Assembly (NCBI GenBank): GCA_029964075.1
Contig: CM057147.1
Location: 14,963,513 to 15,027,512, forward strand
Reading direction: 5' to 3'
Origin: Patiria pectinifera
Taxonomy: Eukaryota; Echinodermata; Asteroidea; Valvatida; Asterinidae
Length of the DNA: 64,000 nucleotides
Made by a program: the position numbers and the translations under genes
Shown here: positions 34,701 to 47,229 of the stretch, one piece after another
Layout: each line of letters opens with the position of its first letter
Position numbering within the stretch: position 1 is the first letter of the stretch
Notes under the pieces: model-generated
The model's database searches: none
What the model saw: the letters and a program-made list of their open reading frames with translations, nothing else
Told to the model about the DNA's origin: nothing

Positions 34701-37700
34701 TGTCCTCACTGGTAACCATTTCTGTCCTCACAGGTAATCATATCCTCACCATTTTTGTCCTCACTGGTAACCATTTCTGTCCACACTGGTAAACATTTCT
34801 GTCCTCACAGGTAATCATATCCTCACCATTTTTGTCCTCACTGGTAACCATTTCTGTCCTCATTGGTACTCATTTCTGTCCTCACAAATCGGGAAAATAA
34901 ACTCTGTAAGGATTCTGTATGTCACTTCATGTTCTTTTAGATTAGATGAAATATTACAGAGCCTGAAATTCTCCTTTAACGCATACATGTATTGTCAAAG
35001 GCAAAACCAAGTAAGTGTCTTGCCCAAGGACTTGTGTCCAATGATCAAATGGGCTCAGTGCGCAAATGAGAGAGGGCGCTAATTTACCACATTCTAGAGC
35101 CTCGGGACGGGGCCCTTCGCGTACTGGTTCACGCGCATATGGCGCAAAGTACGCACGACTTGTTTTATGCTGAATGTACACAAGGCCATAGCGTCTTCGC
35201 GGGAGCATCACGCGTCATCAGCAATGCCTCTGAATGTCAGGCGAAGCTGTCTCCCCCAACTCTCCCTTCCGTACCGTTGAGGGGGTACTTGTGCATGGAG
35301 CCCATCTGCCGGATTCAAGCTCACAATATGCAGAATTAACACGGGAAATGACAGACCAAAAAAAGGCCACAACATTACACAAGACAAGAGGGAGGAATTC
35401 CACTAGGCGAAGAATCTTTCCTCTCAATTTATTTGGAGGTGGGTCTTTTTCTTTTACCTTGAGAGGCGGGTCTAGTCCCAGAGGTCTGAGTATCTTAGAG
35501 GCCCAGGGTCCTGGAGTCAAGACGACACTCTTGCATCGGTAGTGGGCTCTGTTGGTCACGACGATCGGAGTTGTTCCTGGCAAGATCTGAAGGACTTGGT
35601 CGCTGTCATGTATGGTGCCCCCGTAATGCTGAAATTGTTTCTGGTGACGGAGAAGAATACATTGAAGTAGTAAACAAAAATATTCACGCCATGCATTAAC
35701 CTAAAATTAATTGGAAGACAGTAACAGTATGAAGGGGATCAAAGGAGTTTAGGGGCGTAAATTGGTACTTTTGGCCATCAGGAGTAAATTAGTTTTGGGG
35801 ATGTTAAAATGGGCCTTAAGTTTGCACATTTCGTCACCGTTTTGACGAGGTGACGAATCTGTTTGGAGAAAATCGCGTTTGAAGTTGGTCAGTTTTTCAA
35901 ACTGCAACTTTTATATCACATATACAACTGATGCGATAGCCCAGTAATTAAATAGCCACCCCCAAAAAATCTGTTTTCACAAAATCATGCTAAATTAGGA
36001 GACATAAATCACTAAAGAAATTCGTCAAAACGGAAATTCTACTTGGTCACAAAAAATGTAGCACTGTATGTTTGCACACAGCGCACGTGCATATAAATTA
36101 CATACATTTTAGAATGCAGATTCCTCACTTCCTCAAACACAAATCGTGAAGGCTACATAAATCTCAATATAGCACACGTGTAAAATCAATGAGACTAATT
36201 GACGAATACAGATTCATTCTTCCTTTCGTCAAAACGAAAAACCGAGTGTGTAGCACTTTCCTTACCTTTCCCTTATTTTCATTCACACGTACTCTTATGT
36301 AACAGTTTTTTTTTGTTGTTTGTATTTTTACTTTTTTGTGTTTATAAGTTTGGTTGACAGTAACTGATTTTCGTTTAGAATGAAAAATATAACACTGTTC
36401 ATGTACAGCCGTTTCTCTTTATTCGTATTTATTAACCCTAACGTACCTGAATCCATCAAAATCCACACCCCTGTTACGGGGGATTTCGGTGGATTCAGGA
36501 TACCTCCATATTGCACAAACTGGGGGATTTTGATGGATTCAGGATTGTTAGCCTAGCGGAACTGCAGAATTTTGATGGATTCAGGATACCTCTATATTGA
36601 GCCGTTGGGGGACTTTCGCGGATTCAGGATCTCAACAGATTTACTCCCGGCTAACTGGTGGATTCTGATGGACTCACTGGCCATCAACATCTTTTTGCAT
36701 GGCAAAATTGATAGATTTTGGCGGATTCAGGATACTTTCTAGTAAAAGAGCCCCAGGGGTTAGGGTAAATGATTTTTTTTTAACTGCGGAGGGGTTGCTT
36801 TTAAGCAGTTTTAAAAAACAATTCTGGCTTGTCCCATACCTGCATGGCTTGCAAGCATTTGTCAGCCAGCAAGACTCCCCCGTCGTGCTCAATCAGTCCT
36901 CGAGTGTCGTCCGAGACTTCAATCCCAGGGTACTTCTGATTGATCTCCGGCCCCGTCAGCCGGGTGTAGGTGTGGTTGATGGAGTCCAGGGCTCGCTGCA
37001 TGTTATCCAGGCTTTTGTACGGCGGTTCAGCGAAGGCAAGCAAGCCATCTTTCCTACAAGTTCAGGAAAGAACATAGAGCTTTATTAAATTACGAGAGAG
37101 CTAACTCTTCATTCTTGCGCGCAGAGAAGCTTTGAAGCCGCTCTGGGCGCAGACATTTTGAATTTATGTGCGTGTTTTAGAACACAATCAAAAAAGATGG
37201 ATTGAATTTTAAAAGTGTACTCTAAATGCAACGCGCAAGTAGAAGATATGCAAACAACTTAAGCGCGCCATGAAGTTAAAAAAAACCACGTCATGGCGTA
37301 AAGCATCTACAGTGGAGGGACGAAAAAAATACCTAGGGAGCTAGGGTTAATGTTGTTCCTGGTAGGTTGGTTCAGGCCCCATCAAAGTCTAAAAAGCAAT
37401 TGTAGGGCCAGGGGACCAGTAACACGTTGCACTAAATAGTCTGTTCACAGAAATAAAGATATACAATAAAGAATACCAGGCTATGTCCTATAAACCAAGT
37501 AGGCCTATTTGTGGCTAGGGCTCAGTTTTGCTGTCGACATAGCACAGTAAAAAGCCACAGCCACAGACGACAATGCCTATTTTGGACGTGGTCTACTGCT
37601 CACATACTCCTAGAACTATGTGGCTCCACGTAGCGGAGCCTCATAGAGTTAGAACCCCGCAAAATTGTTGTCAACACAAAACACTAATTAAGTACAAAAA

Positions 37701-39288
37701 CGTCCATCCCAACTAAGCTTTTTCCCACAGAACCGCTGCACAGTTTGCCCCTAAACTCCGTACAATACCTCATGACATACTCACGTTATGTGCACCAAAC
37801 AAACATCGGTGGATTCTGTCGGTTTTTCAGCAAAAATGATGAAAAATATGCCCTTTCCGCACTGAGCCAACCTGACACTTGAAACGTGCACGCGCGCAGA
37901 ATGATCGCAGTCATTTTCGGTTCGATCGCTCGGAGCGCGCCGCGGGGGGTATGGTGTAGGAGCGGAACGATAGTATGCGCATGCGTACAAGTGCAAGTAC
38001 GTACCCCCCGCGGCGCGCTCCGAGCGATCGAACCCGAAAATGACTGCGATCATTCTGCGCGCGTGCACGTTTCAAGTGTCAGGTGACGTTTTTGTACTTG
38101 ATTAGTGTTTTGTGCTGACAACAATTTTGCGGGGTTCTGAATCTATGAGGCTCCACTACTTGGAGCCTCATAGTTCTAGGAGTAGTCTACTGCTACAGGC
38201 AAGCCTACCTATACAGCCTCGTGTTGGTTTCGTTTTCGAGCTCAGCCCATATCTTGAAGCATTCCGGCATCATCCGGGCAAAGTGTTCCTGTGCGTAGGC
38301 ATAGCGAGTGATGCGAGAATGACCGCAGGAACTGCCTCGACTGTGGCCAAGAGGGAACTAAAGTGTAACCAAACAAAATTCATGAACAATAAAAATGTGC
38401 CCATTCTGTATGAAGTCTAGTTTAAAAAAAAATAATAATGGGGCAGGTGCTTTGGTTGGGGCGGGCGGGGGCGATCACAAGTATATAATTGGTACATTTT
38501 GGTAATAGCTCTCCACAGGTAATCCTTACTTTTAGGACACCTCTATTTTGTCCGAGTTCTGTTCAAAACTGACTTTTGCAGATGACTGTCCAGTACCAAA
38601 GTGACTTTTGCAGGCTAAAGCAGTCTTTTTTTCTTCAAACTCATGTTAGTTGTAATTTTGAAAGCACTTTCAAAGAAAATGTGACTAAATTCTACCTTTT
38701 TTTGCAGTTCACCATCTTGCTTTTTTAATATATTTTCTGTTTGTCACTGTCGTCTTTTACCCCTCATAAATCAAAGCCCTGCCCTCTTTCTACAAAATTA
38801 AACCTGCTGATATTCAAGAGGTGTCATTGCCAACTGTTCACATGTGTCAAGAAATATCAGAATGTCACTTTTGAGTGTTATTTAGTCAGCTGTTTTGGTG
38901 AGTTTTTAACCTTATATAGGAAAGGGGTCCTAAACTTGCTAAAGTATTGCAATGAAGACTTCGTCCAACCTGGGCTAGGATATAATTATATTATTTCCCC
39001 ATGAATTCCAAAGTTTCTAAACAGGGGGCACAGGTCGATGTGGGCAATGGCACAGTCCTCGACTCGAGCAGTGGGCCTGGGCCAGCTGGCAACAGACCGG
39101 GGCTACGCCCCCGTCATTGCCCGTGGCACGGTGACGTTGTTACCCATTCGACCTCGAAAACTAACTTGCTCAAGAAGCAGCGTATCTTGTCCTTTTTTAG
39201 CCAGGTGATAGGCTGTAGAAGATCCTTCAATTCCAGCTCCGACTACCACACAATCGTACAACTTGGAACCTTCGTGTAAATCAGACAT
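28753..39288 (-). CDS. PIPOX: peroxisomal sarcosine/pipecolate oxidase (PIPOX-like), 8 coding exons
   Basis: Exons in coding order: 39288-39166, 38357-38209, 37053-36840, 35640-35458, 33730-33596, 32252-32094, 31057-30982, 28883-28753. The phases join to 389 residues (human 390). The family is a flavoenzyme oxidising sarcosine, L-pipecolate and L-proline in peroxisomes, releasing hydrogen peroxide. Seen: an N-terminal FAD Rossmann motif [11 protein letters not shown] (G17-x-G-x-x-G22), [66 protein letters not shown] with Cys318 at the site that binds FAD covalently in monomeric sarcosine oxidase, [30 protein letters not shown], and a C-terminal AKL peroxisome signal. The start ATG at 39,288 gives a short leader before the Rossmann strand. 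Introns contain a minisatellite, foldbacks and a partial copy of exon 5. Confidence 0.96.
29200..29290 (+). mobile_element. right-half fragment of the 22,468 MITE
   Basis: Shares tccaactttcactcgggagg, gagtatacagtgttta and cgtcggtgaagggcaaaacc with the MITE right end. In PIPOX intron 7. Confidence 0.6.
29829..30827 (+). mobile_element. about 1-kb MITE-like element in PIPOX intron 7
   Basis: The left end ggccaaaaaaaaataatagt-tctgctt is matched inverted by aagcagaactatt ... ttttttgcc at right. Next to each end lies aaaaatagggtcggtcgg in the same (direct) orientation. The interior has 'cgattata'/'catcgcattgcgaag' type unique DNA and no recognisable protein. Confidence 0.5.
31122..31515 (+). repeat. 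TTAACCCTAAC-type element with 'ggattgagg' iterations
   Basis: Starts 'tttaaccctaaccgccctga' and contains repeated ggaggatt/gcaggattgaggcta words. Relatives lie at 31,831-32,062 and 36,433-36,766. All are in PIPOX introns. Confidence 0.5.
31831..32062 (+). mobile_element. TTAACCCTAAC-ended element
   Basis: Left 'tttaaccctaactcccta', right 'ggaggttagggtgaaa', inverted. The interior has ccaaaatccaccaaaat and a G-run. About 230 bp, in PIPOX intron 6 next to exon 6. Confidence 0.5.
33331..33382 (-). pseudogene. partial duplicate of PIPOX exon 5
   Basis: On the minus strand it reads [17 protein letters not shown], against [15 protein letters not shown] plus intron in the true exon 5 end (33,596-33,640). 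A second, poorer echo with cgaggagtaac lies at 33,513-33,545. No acceptor is seen before it and the exon 5 donor is altered, so it is probably an unused copy left by tandem duplication inside intron 5. Confidence 0.55.
34145..34890. repeat. 22-bp minisatellite in PIPOX intron 4
   Basis: More than 30 degenerate copies of tttctgtcctcactggtaac-ca. Some units form a higher-order block with 'ggtaatcatatcctcaccat' that occurs three times (about 34,567, 34,733 and 34,809). On the PIPOX sense strand each unit reads ttaccagtgagg, giving serial acceptor-like (ttaccag) and donor-like (gtgagg) words. Confidence 0.9.
34985..35095 (-). mobile_element. SINE fragment
   Basis: On the minus strand 'gtccttgggcaagacactta' matches the SINE core seen at 22,083 and 61,395. 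The rest is too diverged to delimit. In PIPOX intron 4. Confidence 0.4.
36433..36766 (+). mobile_element. TTAACCCTAAC-ended element with 'gatggattcaggat' iterations
   Basis: Left 'attaaccctaacgtacctga' and right 'ggggttagggtaaa' are inverted. Between them ggattttgatggattcagga recurs about five times with decay. It ends roughly 75 bp before PIPOX exon 3. Confidence 0.6.
37607..38182 (+). mobile_element. near-complete palindromic element in PIPOX intron 2
   Basis: The ends CTCCTAGAACTATG and CATAGTTCTAGGAG are flanked by TA on both sides, which fits a Tc1/mariner-type target. The arms (attaagtacaaaaacgtc, agaatgatcgcagtcatttt, gatcgctcggagcgcgccgc) are inverted almost to the centre near 37,960. 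A direct repeat gtctactgct (37,591 and 38,185) also flanks the element. Its right edge is 26 bp from the exon 2 donor. Confidence 0.75.
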
Positions 39289-41312
39289 TTCCACCTTTTT
39301 TAAGGAAGACTTTTAGAAAATCCGGACCGCTGTCAAGTGTGTCATCAACGTTCATGCAATCAACATTCAACACGCACCGCCGCGCCGACGTCTAATTATT
39401 AAATAATGCAACTCGGCAAAGAAGGCAGGAATCCAACCCTGCATTCGGTGGTGCCAGCCTATACTCTTTAGAAGAAGTTTAACTTTTTTACCTCATAAAA
39501 TGAACATTGAGGCGAAAATGAGGAGGGTCGATCCTACTCTACACCATTCTACACAGTACAAAAACTCATGCATAGTGCATAGATTATACACGGGGAACTA
39601 AATACTACAGTTATTAAAATGTGCACAAAAGAAAAGGCTGATTTTTAGGACGGTCGAGATCCGAGCAGGTCGCCAATTATATAAGGGGGGGGGGGCCTGG
39701 TGGGGCCTTGGCGAGCAATTGCCCCCCCTCCAAGGCAAAAGCCATACATGTGTATTTTTGTATTTTTATGGTAGTGGGCCCCCCTAGTTAGTACTATGCC
39801 CCCCCCCCCCCCGCCCCGACGCTCAGGGCTGGCGACCGCGTTAAGTTTAGGATCCGAGACTACCACAGGCATATAACGTGACAGTCATATGTTTAGGGGG
39901 AAAAATGGGGGGTGAAGACCAGGACAGGAATCCAACCACGACCCTCCATTTAGAAAAGAAAAAGAAAACTTTTCTGCTATAAAATTCGAATCCGACTTAA
40001 AGAAAAAATAGTTATTCGGGGAAAAAAATCAAAAACTTTCTATTTAACTCTAGATCAACTCTAGATCATATCTCGCAAGGCGTTTGAAATTTTAATTTAA
40101 TGCACCTAGTATATATTTCCTGAGTTGTTGCCCAAAAACGAGTTTATTTCAACATTACAATTTCATCCAGTGATTTGTCATGATGACTGTGTGACAAAAT
40201 GAGATTTAATTTTATAAGAACCCGTCAAACTAAAAAAAAAAAAATAATATCACTGAAACAAGCATAGTATTTTAACGCGAAAAACTAATACAAACCGAAT
40301 TTGAATGAAAAAAAGTGGAGCAGCCTCGACTACATGGGCGCGTGCGCGTTCCTTCACTAACCCCTGGCCGTGATGTACACGCAGACGATGCTACTGCGCG
40401 CGCATTTCGAAAATTGCACGCCGAGCGCGCCCATAATGCGCTCGCGTGCTTTGCACGTCACGTCAAAACTGCGCGATGCATGTACGATATGGATTATGGC
40501 AGCCTCGTTTTTCGCTAAAAAGGACCCTGTATCTAACTGCGGTTGTAAAGGGACGAAAGGGGTATGTACCTTTAATACAAATCTTTGCTAAATAACGCAA
40601 CGTCCAAACCTTATGTTTGAAAGCATTCATTCTTCAAAAACACAAAAGATGGCGTCGGCGCGTAAAACCATACCATACACAGACCCATATACACAGACTG
40701 GATAGGACATGTGCGTCCGAACAGCGTCTGCGCGCGTGTTTTTTGAAAAGGGTAAAGAACACAATTTCGCATTCGAGTTGGGTACACTTTCGAACGGAGG
40801 ATTAAAAAATGAAGTTGGGTTTTCTTCAGTGTTCTATAAAACAAAGAACTTCAGCAAAGCCGTAGCAAAAACCACCAGCTGCAGGACGATATCGAGACGC
40901 ACGAAAATGGAGAACTTCACGGAGGGATGGAATTGGATGTATCATCCATTGAATGGAACATGCGATGTGATAGGCATCTGAGAGTTTGACTTAATCAATT
41001 CTTACGATGTGGAACTGTTAACATTGATTGATTTTGTTTTTGGAAAGAAGCTGTGGAGTTCAATGCAAGTATCTTCATGAGTTCCCAAGATGACTGTCAC
41101 ATTATTGACAGTTGGTATGGTGAAGAAAGTAATGAGTACTTGTACGGCTTGAAATTATATTGTGCACGCCATTATATAAGATTACTAGCTATAGCCATAT
41201 ACACCTTCATTTTCGCTCACAAAAAAACGATTCCCATTACACTTACAATTTCAGAAGTATAGCTAAATATTCAATTATCAACAAGACCGTGCGAAGCTCG
41301 AATTATTCTTGA
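39289..41312. other. PIPOX upstream DNA, no gene seen
   Basis: No TATA box or second gene is recognised. 39,650-39,835 has poly-G/poly-C tracts. 40,080-40,315 resembles half of the satellite monomer (cagtgatttgtcatgatgac, gagatttaattttataagaa, cccgtcaaac) and marks the outer edge of that repeat family. 40,320-40,740 is CpG-rich. Confidence 0.5.
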
Positions 41313-44300
41313 GTTACTTCGGAAACCTAATTGTTTATTTTTGTTCAATAGTGCAACATCCGCACCAATATTCTTCTATTAAATAGAGGGCGCGCCACAT
41401 AAAAAGTGGTCTCGATAATATTATCCACCACCAAACTCGTTTGGGGGGGGGGCAACAACTCCACAAATACAACATGTTTTCAATTGAATTTTCGTCTAGT
41501 GATTTATCCATATGTTTTACATTACGAAATTTAATTTCATAAGAAACCGTCAAACAATGAAGCAGTATTGACCGTAACAATACAGTGTTTTATTAAGCGC
41601 AACATAATTATGCAATCCGAATGAAAATCAATTCGTATTTTTCGCGTGTAAAACGATCATATTATTTTTATCGTTGGACTGTTTCTCATGATATTCAATA
41701 CACCTCTGTTACACATCGTGGAAATGAATTGCACGACATTTCAGGTTAATACATTTTGTATTTCTTGAGTTATTCATCGGAAACTGAGTTGTTAGTTTTG
41801 TTCAATAGTGCAGCATCCGCACTAATATCTTTATTTAGTTAGATGGCGCCCCACATGAATAGTGGACTCGATAATTATCCACCACCAAACTCGGTTGGGG
41901 GCAACAACTCAAGAAATACAACATGTTCTGTATTGAATTTTTGTGTGGTGATTTGTCCATATGTTTAACATTGCGAAATTTAGTTTCACAAAAAACCGTC
42001 AAAAAATGAAGCAATATTGACCGTAACAATACAGTGTTATAAGCGCGACCAATGTAATTCGAATAAAAATCATTGTGGATTTTTAGCGTGTTAAACACTA
42101 CATTGTTACGATCATATTATTTTTATCGTTGGACTGTTTCCTCATGATATTCAATACACCTCTGTTACACATCATGGAAATGAATTGCACGAAATTTTAG
42201 GTTAATACATTTTGTATTTCTTGAGTTATTCATCGGAAACTGAGTTGTTAATTTTGTTCAATAGTGCAGCATCCGCACCAATATCTTTATTTAATAGAGG
42301 GCGCGCCACATAAATAGTGGTCTGGATAATTATCCACCACCAAACGCTGTTGGGGGGCAACAACTCCAGAAATACAAGATGTTTTGTATTGAATTTTTGT
42401 GTGGTGATTAGTCCATATGTTTAACATTGCGAAATTTAATTTCACAGGAAACCGTCAAAAAATGAAGCAATATTGACCGTAACAATACAGTGTTATAAGC
42501 GTGACCAATGCAATCCGAATGAAAATCAATGTGTATTTTTCGTGTGTTAAACACTACATTGTTACGATCATATTATTTTTATCGTTGGACTGTTTCTCAT
42601 GATATTCAATACACCTCTGTTAAACATCGTGGAAATGAATTGCACGAAATTTCAGGTTAATACATTTTGTATTTCTTGAGTTATTCATCGGAAACTGAGT
42701 TGTTAGTTTTGTTCAATAATATCTTTATTTAGTTAATAGATGGCGCCCCACATAAATAGTGGTCTCAGTAATTATCCACCACCAAACTCGGTTGGGGGGG
42801 GGGGTAACAACTCCAGAAATACAAGATGTTTTGTATTGAATTTTTGTGTGGTGATTTGTCCATATGTTTAACATTACGAAATTTAATTTCACAAGAACCC
42901 GTCAAAAATGAAGCAATATTGACTGTAACAATACAGTGTTATAAGCGCGACCAATGCAATCCGAATGAAAATCAATGTGGATTTTTAGCGTGTTAAACAC
43001 TACATTGTTACGATCATATTATTTTTATCGTTGGACTGTTTCTCATGATATTCAATACCCCTCTGTTACACATCGTGGAAATGAATTGCACGAAATTTCA
43101 GTTTAATACATCTTGTATTTCTTGAGTTATTCATCGGAAACTGAGTTGTTAGTTTTGTTCAATAGTGCAGCATCCGCACTAATATCTTTATTTAGTTAAT
43201 AGATGGCGCCCCACATAAATAGTGGACTCGATAATTATCCACCACCAAACTCGGTTGGGGGCAACAACTCCAGAAATACAAGATGTTTTGTATTGAATTT
43301 TTGTGTGGTGATTTGTCCATATGTTTAACATTGCGAAATTTAATTTCACAAGAAACCGTCAAAAATTGAAGCAATATTGACCGTAACAATACAGTGTCAT
43401 AAGCGCGACAAATGCGTTCCGAATGAAAATCAATGTGACTGTATTTTTTCGCGTGTAAAACACTACATTGTTACGATCATATTATTTTTATCGTTGGACT
43501 GTTTCTCATGATATTCAATACACCTCTGTTACACATCGTGGAAATGAATTGCACGAAATTTCAGGTTATCACATTTTGTATTTCTTGAGTTATTCATCGG
43601 AAACTGAGTTGTAAGTTTTGTTCAATAGTACAGCATCCGCACCAATATCTTTTTTTAGTTGATAGAGGGCGCCCCACATAAATAGTGGTCTCGATAAATA
43701 TCCACCACCAAACTCGTTTGGGGGGGGGGGGGGCAACAACTCCAGAAATACAAGATATTTTGTATTGAATGTTTGTGTGGTGATTTGTCCATATGTTTAA
43801 CATTACGAAATTTAATTTCATGACAAACTGTCAAAAAAAATGAAGCAATATTGACCGTAACAATACAGTGTCATAAGCGCGACCAATGCAATCCGAATGA
43901 AAATCAATGTGTATTTTTCGCGTGTTAAACACTACATAGTTACGATCATATTATTTTTATCGTTGGACTGTTTCTCATGATATTCAATACACCTCTGTTA
44001 CACATCGTGGAAATGAATTGCACGACATTTCAGTTCAATACATTTTGTATTTCTTGAGTTATAAATCGGAAACTGAGTTGTAAGTTTTGTTCAATGGTGC
44101 AGCGTCCGCACTAATATCTTTATTCCGTTAATAGATGGCGCCCCACATAAATAGTGGACTCGATAATTATCCACCACCAAACTCGGTTGGGGGGCAACAA
44201 CTCAAGAAATACAAGATGTTTTGTATTGAATTTTTGTGTGGTGATTTGTCCATATGTTAACATTACGAAATTTAATTTCATGACAAACCGTCAAAAAATA

Positions 44301-46500
44301 AAGCAATATTGACCGTAACAATACAGTGTTATAAGCGCGACCAATGCAATCCGAATGAAAATTAATGTGTATTTTTCGTGTGTTAAACACTATATTGTTA
44401 CGATCATATTATTTTCATCGTTGGACTGTTTCTCATGATATTCAATACACCTCTGTTACACATCGTGGAAATGAATTGCACGAAATTTCAGTTTAATACA
44501 TCTTGTATTTTTTGAGTTATTCATCGGAAACTGAGTTGTTAGTTTTGTTCAATAGTGCAGCATCCGCACCAATATCTTTATTTAGTTAATAGATGGCGCC
44601 CCACATAAATAGTGGTCTCGATAATTATTCACCACCAAACTCGTTTGGGGGGCAACAACTCCAGAAATACAACATGTTCTGTATTGAATTTTTGTGTGGT
44701 GATTTGTCCATATGTTTAACATTGCGAAATTTAATTTCACAAGAAACCGTCAAAAAATGAAGCAATATTGACCGTAACAATACAGTGTTATAAGCGCGAC
44801 CAATGCAATCCGAATGAAAATCAATGTGTATTTTTCGCGTGTTAAACACTACATTGTTACGATCATATTATTTTTATCGTTGGACTGTTTCTCATGATAT
44901 TCAATACCCCTCTGTTACACATCGTGGAAATTAATTGCACGAAATTTCAGTTTAATACATCTTGTATTTCTTGAGTTATTCATCGCAAACTGAGTTGTAA
45001 GTTTTGGTCAATAGTGCAGCATCCGCACCAATATCTTTATTTAATAGAGGGCGCGCCACATAAATAGTGGTCTGGATAATTATCCACCACCAAACTCGTT
45101 TGGGGGGCAACAACTCCAGAAATACAAGATGTTTTGCATTGAATTTTTGTGTGGTGATTTGTCCATATGTTTAACATTACGAAATTTAATTTCATGACAA
45201 ACCGTCAAAAAATAAAGCAATATTGATCGTAACAATACAGTGTTATAAGCGCGACCAATGCAATCCGAATGAAAATCAATGTGTATTTTTCGCGTGTTAA
45301 ACACTACATTGTTACGATCATATTATTTTTATCGTTGGACTGTTTCTCATGATATTCAATACACCTCTGTTACACATCGTGGAAATGAATTGCACGAAAT
45401 TTCAGGTTAATACATTTTGTATTTCTTGAGTTATTCATCGGAAACTGAGTTGTTAGTTTTGTTCAATAGTGCAGCATCCGCACCAATATCTTTATTTAAT
45501 AGAGGGCGCGCCACATAAATAGTGGTCTGGATAATTATCCACCACCAAACTCGTTTGGGGGGCAACAACTCCAGAAATACAAGATGTTTTGTATTTAATT
45601 TTTGTGTGGTGATTTGTCCATATGTTTAACATTGCGAAATTTAATTTCATGACAAACCGTTAAAAAATGAAGCAATATTGACCGTAACAATACAGTGTTA
45701 TAAGCGCGACCAATGCAATCCGAATGAAAATCAATGTGTATTTTTAGCATGTTAAACACTTCATTGTTACGATCATATTATTTTTATCGTTGGACTGTTT
45801 CTCATGATATTCAATACACCTCTGTTACACATCGTGGAAATGAATTGCACGACATTTCAGTTTAATACATCTTGTATTTCTTGAGTTATTCATCGGAAAC
45901 TGAGTTGTTAGTTTTGTTCAATAGTGCAGCATCCGCACTAATATCTTTATTTAGTTAATAGATGGCGCCCCACATAAATAGTGGTCTGGATAATTATTCA
46001 CCACCAAACTCGTTTGGGGGGCAACAACTCCAGAAATACACGATGTTTTGTATTGAATTTTTGTGTGGTGATTTGTCCATATGTTTAACACCACGAAATT
46101 AATTAATTTCATGACAAACCGTCAAAAAATAAAGCAATATCGATCGTAACAATACAGTGTTATAAGCGCGACCAATGCAATCCGAATGAAAATCAATGTG
46201 TATTTTTCGCGTGTTAAACACTACATTGTTACGATCATATTATTTTTATCGTTGGACTGTTCCTCATGATATTCAATACACCTCTGTTACACATCGTGGA
46301 AATGAATTGCACGAAATTTCAGGTTATTAAATTTTGTATTTCTTGAGTTATTCATCGGAAACTGAGTTGTTAGTTTTGTTCAATAGTGCAGCCGCACCAA
46401 TATCTTTATTTAATAGATGGCGCGCCACATAAATAGTGGTCTCGATAATTATCCGTCACCAAACTCGTTTGGGGGGCAACAACTAAATACAAGATATCTT
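41313..46500 (+). repeat. satellite array, about 11 copies, about 457-bp period
   Basis: The landmark gaaatgaattgcacga recurs at 41721, 42177, 42632, 43078, 43541, 44010, 44468, 44927 (variant), 45382, 45837 and 46299, a spacing of 446-469 bp. Each monomer holds gagggcgcgccacataaata, a short G-run, gtgtggtgatttgtccatat, aaccgtcaaaaaatgaagca and ttgttacgatcatattattt. Each monomer is also a diverged inverted repeat of itself (tttaatacatcttgtatttc against gaaatacaagatgttttgta). The short open frames are by-products of the repeat. Confidence 0.92.
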
Positions 46501-46639
46501 AAACTGAATTTTCGTCTAGTCATTTGTTCATTCGGATTGCAATTGTCTCGCTTAAAACACTGTTTTGTTGCGGTCAATATTGCTTCATTGTTTGACGGTT
46601 TCTTGTGAAATTAAATTTTGTAGTGTTAAACACATGGAA

Positions 46640-46900
46640 AAATCACTAGTTGATTAAAACCGTCAAACAACAACTGAAAGGTTTTTTTGGAGAAAGGGTG
46701 CGCTAAATACACACTGTATTACATCTTTCCAATAACTTTTCTTTAATTGTGAACATTCCCAACAAATGTGATTCGTAAAATCGGAAAACGAAATAAAACA
46801 AAGCCCCTCACTCTTAAAACGGGAAAGAGAAGATTGAAAAACAAAGTCATGTGGAACACAAGAATGAACATTATTGAATCTCGTATCAAGACAGTAATCG
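46640..46900 (+). repeat. direct repeat flanking the palindrome, left copy
   Basis: aaaccgtcaaacaac, ggagaaagggtgcgctaaat, acacactgtattacatcttt, ttaaaacgggaaa and caaagtcatgtggaacacaa are repeated in the same orientation at 56,612-56,860. A more diverged relative lies inside the arms near 50,210-50,445. Confidence 0.75.
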
Positions 46901-47229
46901 TGCGCGCGTGCCTGTTCTAAGTAGAGGGCGCACCACATATATAGTGGTCTCCGCGAAGCATCTCCTTGCGGATGCTGCACTATTCAACAAAAAGATCACA
47001 CTCGTTTCCGATCAACAACTCAAGAAATACTAGGTGTATTAAATTCAAATGTCGTGCACTGATTTTCCACGATGTGTAACATGAGGAGTTTGAATATAAT
47101 AATAGACCGCCAAACAATAACAATAATATGATCGTAACAATGTAGTGTTTTAAACACGAATTGACTTTTATTCGGATTGTAGGGCCTACCTGTCTATGGC
47201 GTGTCAAACATTGCAATATTCAATATTTT

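Noticed and set aside
36433-36443. Interstitial telomere
   Set aside because: Only single CCCTAA units occur, at element ends, not tandem telomeric repeats.
41835-45304. Repeated 60-90-residue minus-strand frames in the satellite
   Set aside because: Same frame recurring with each 457-bp monomer and often broken; a by-product of the tandem array.
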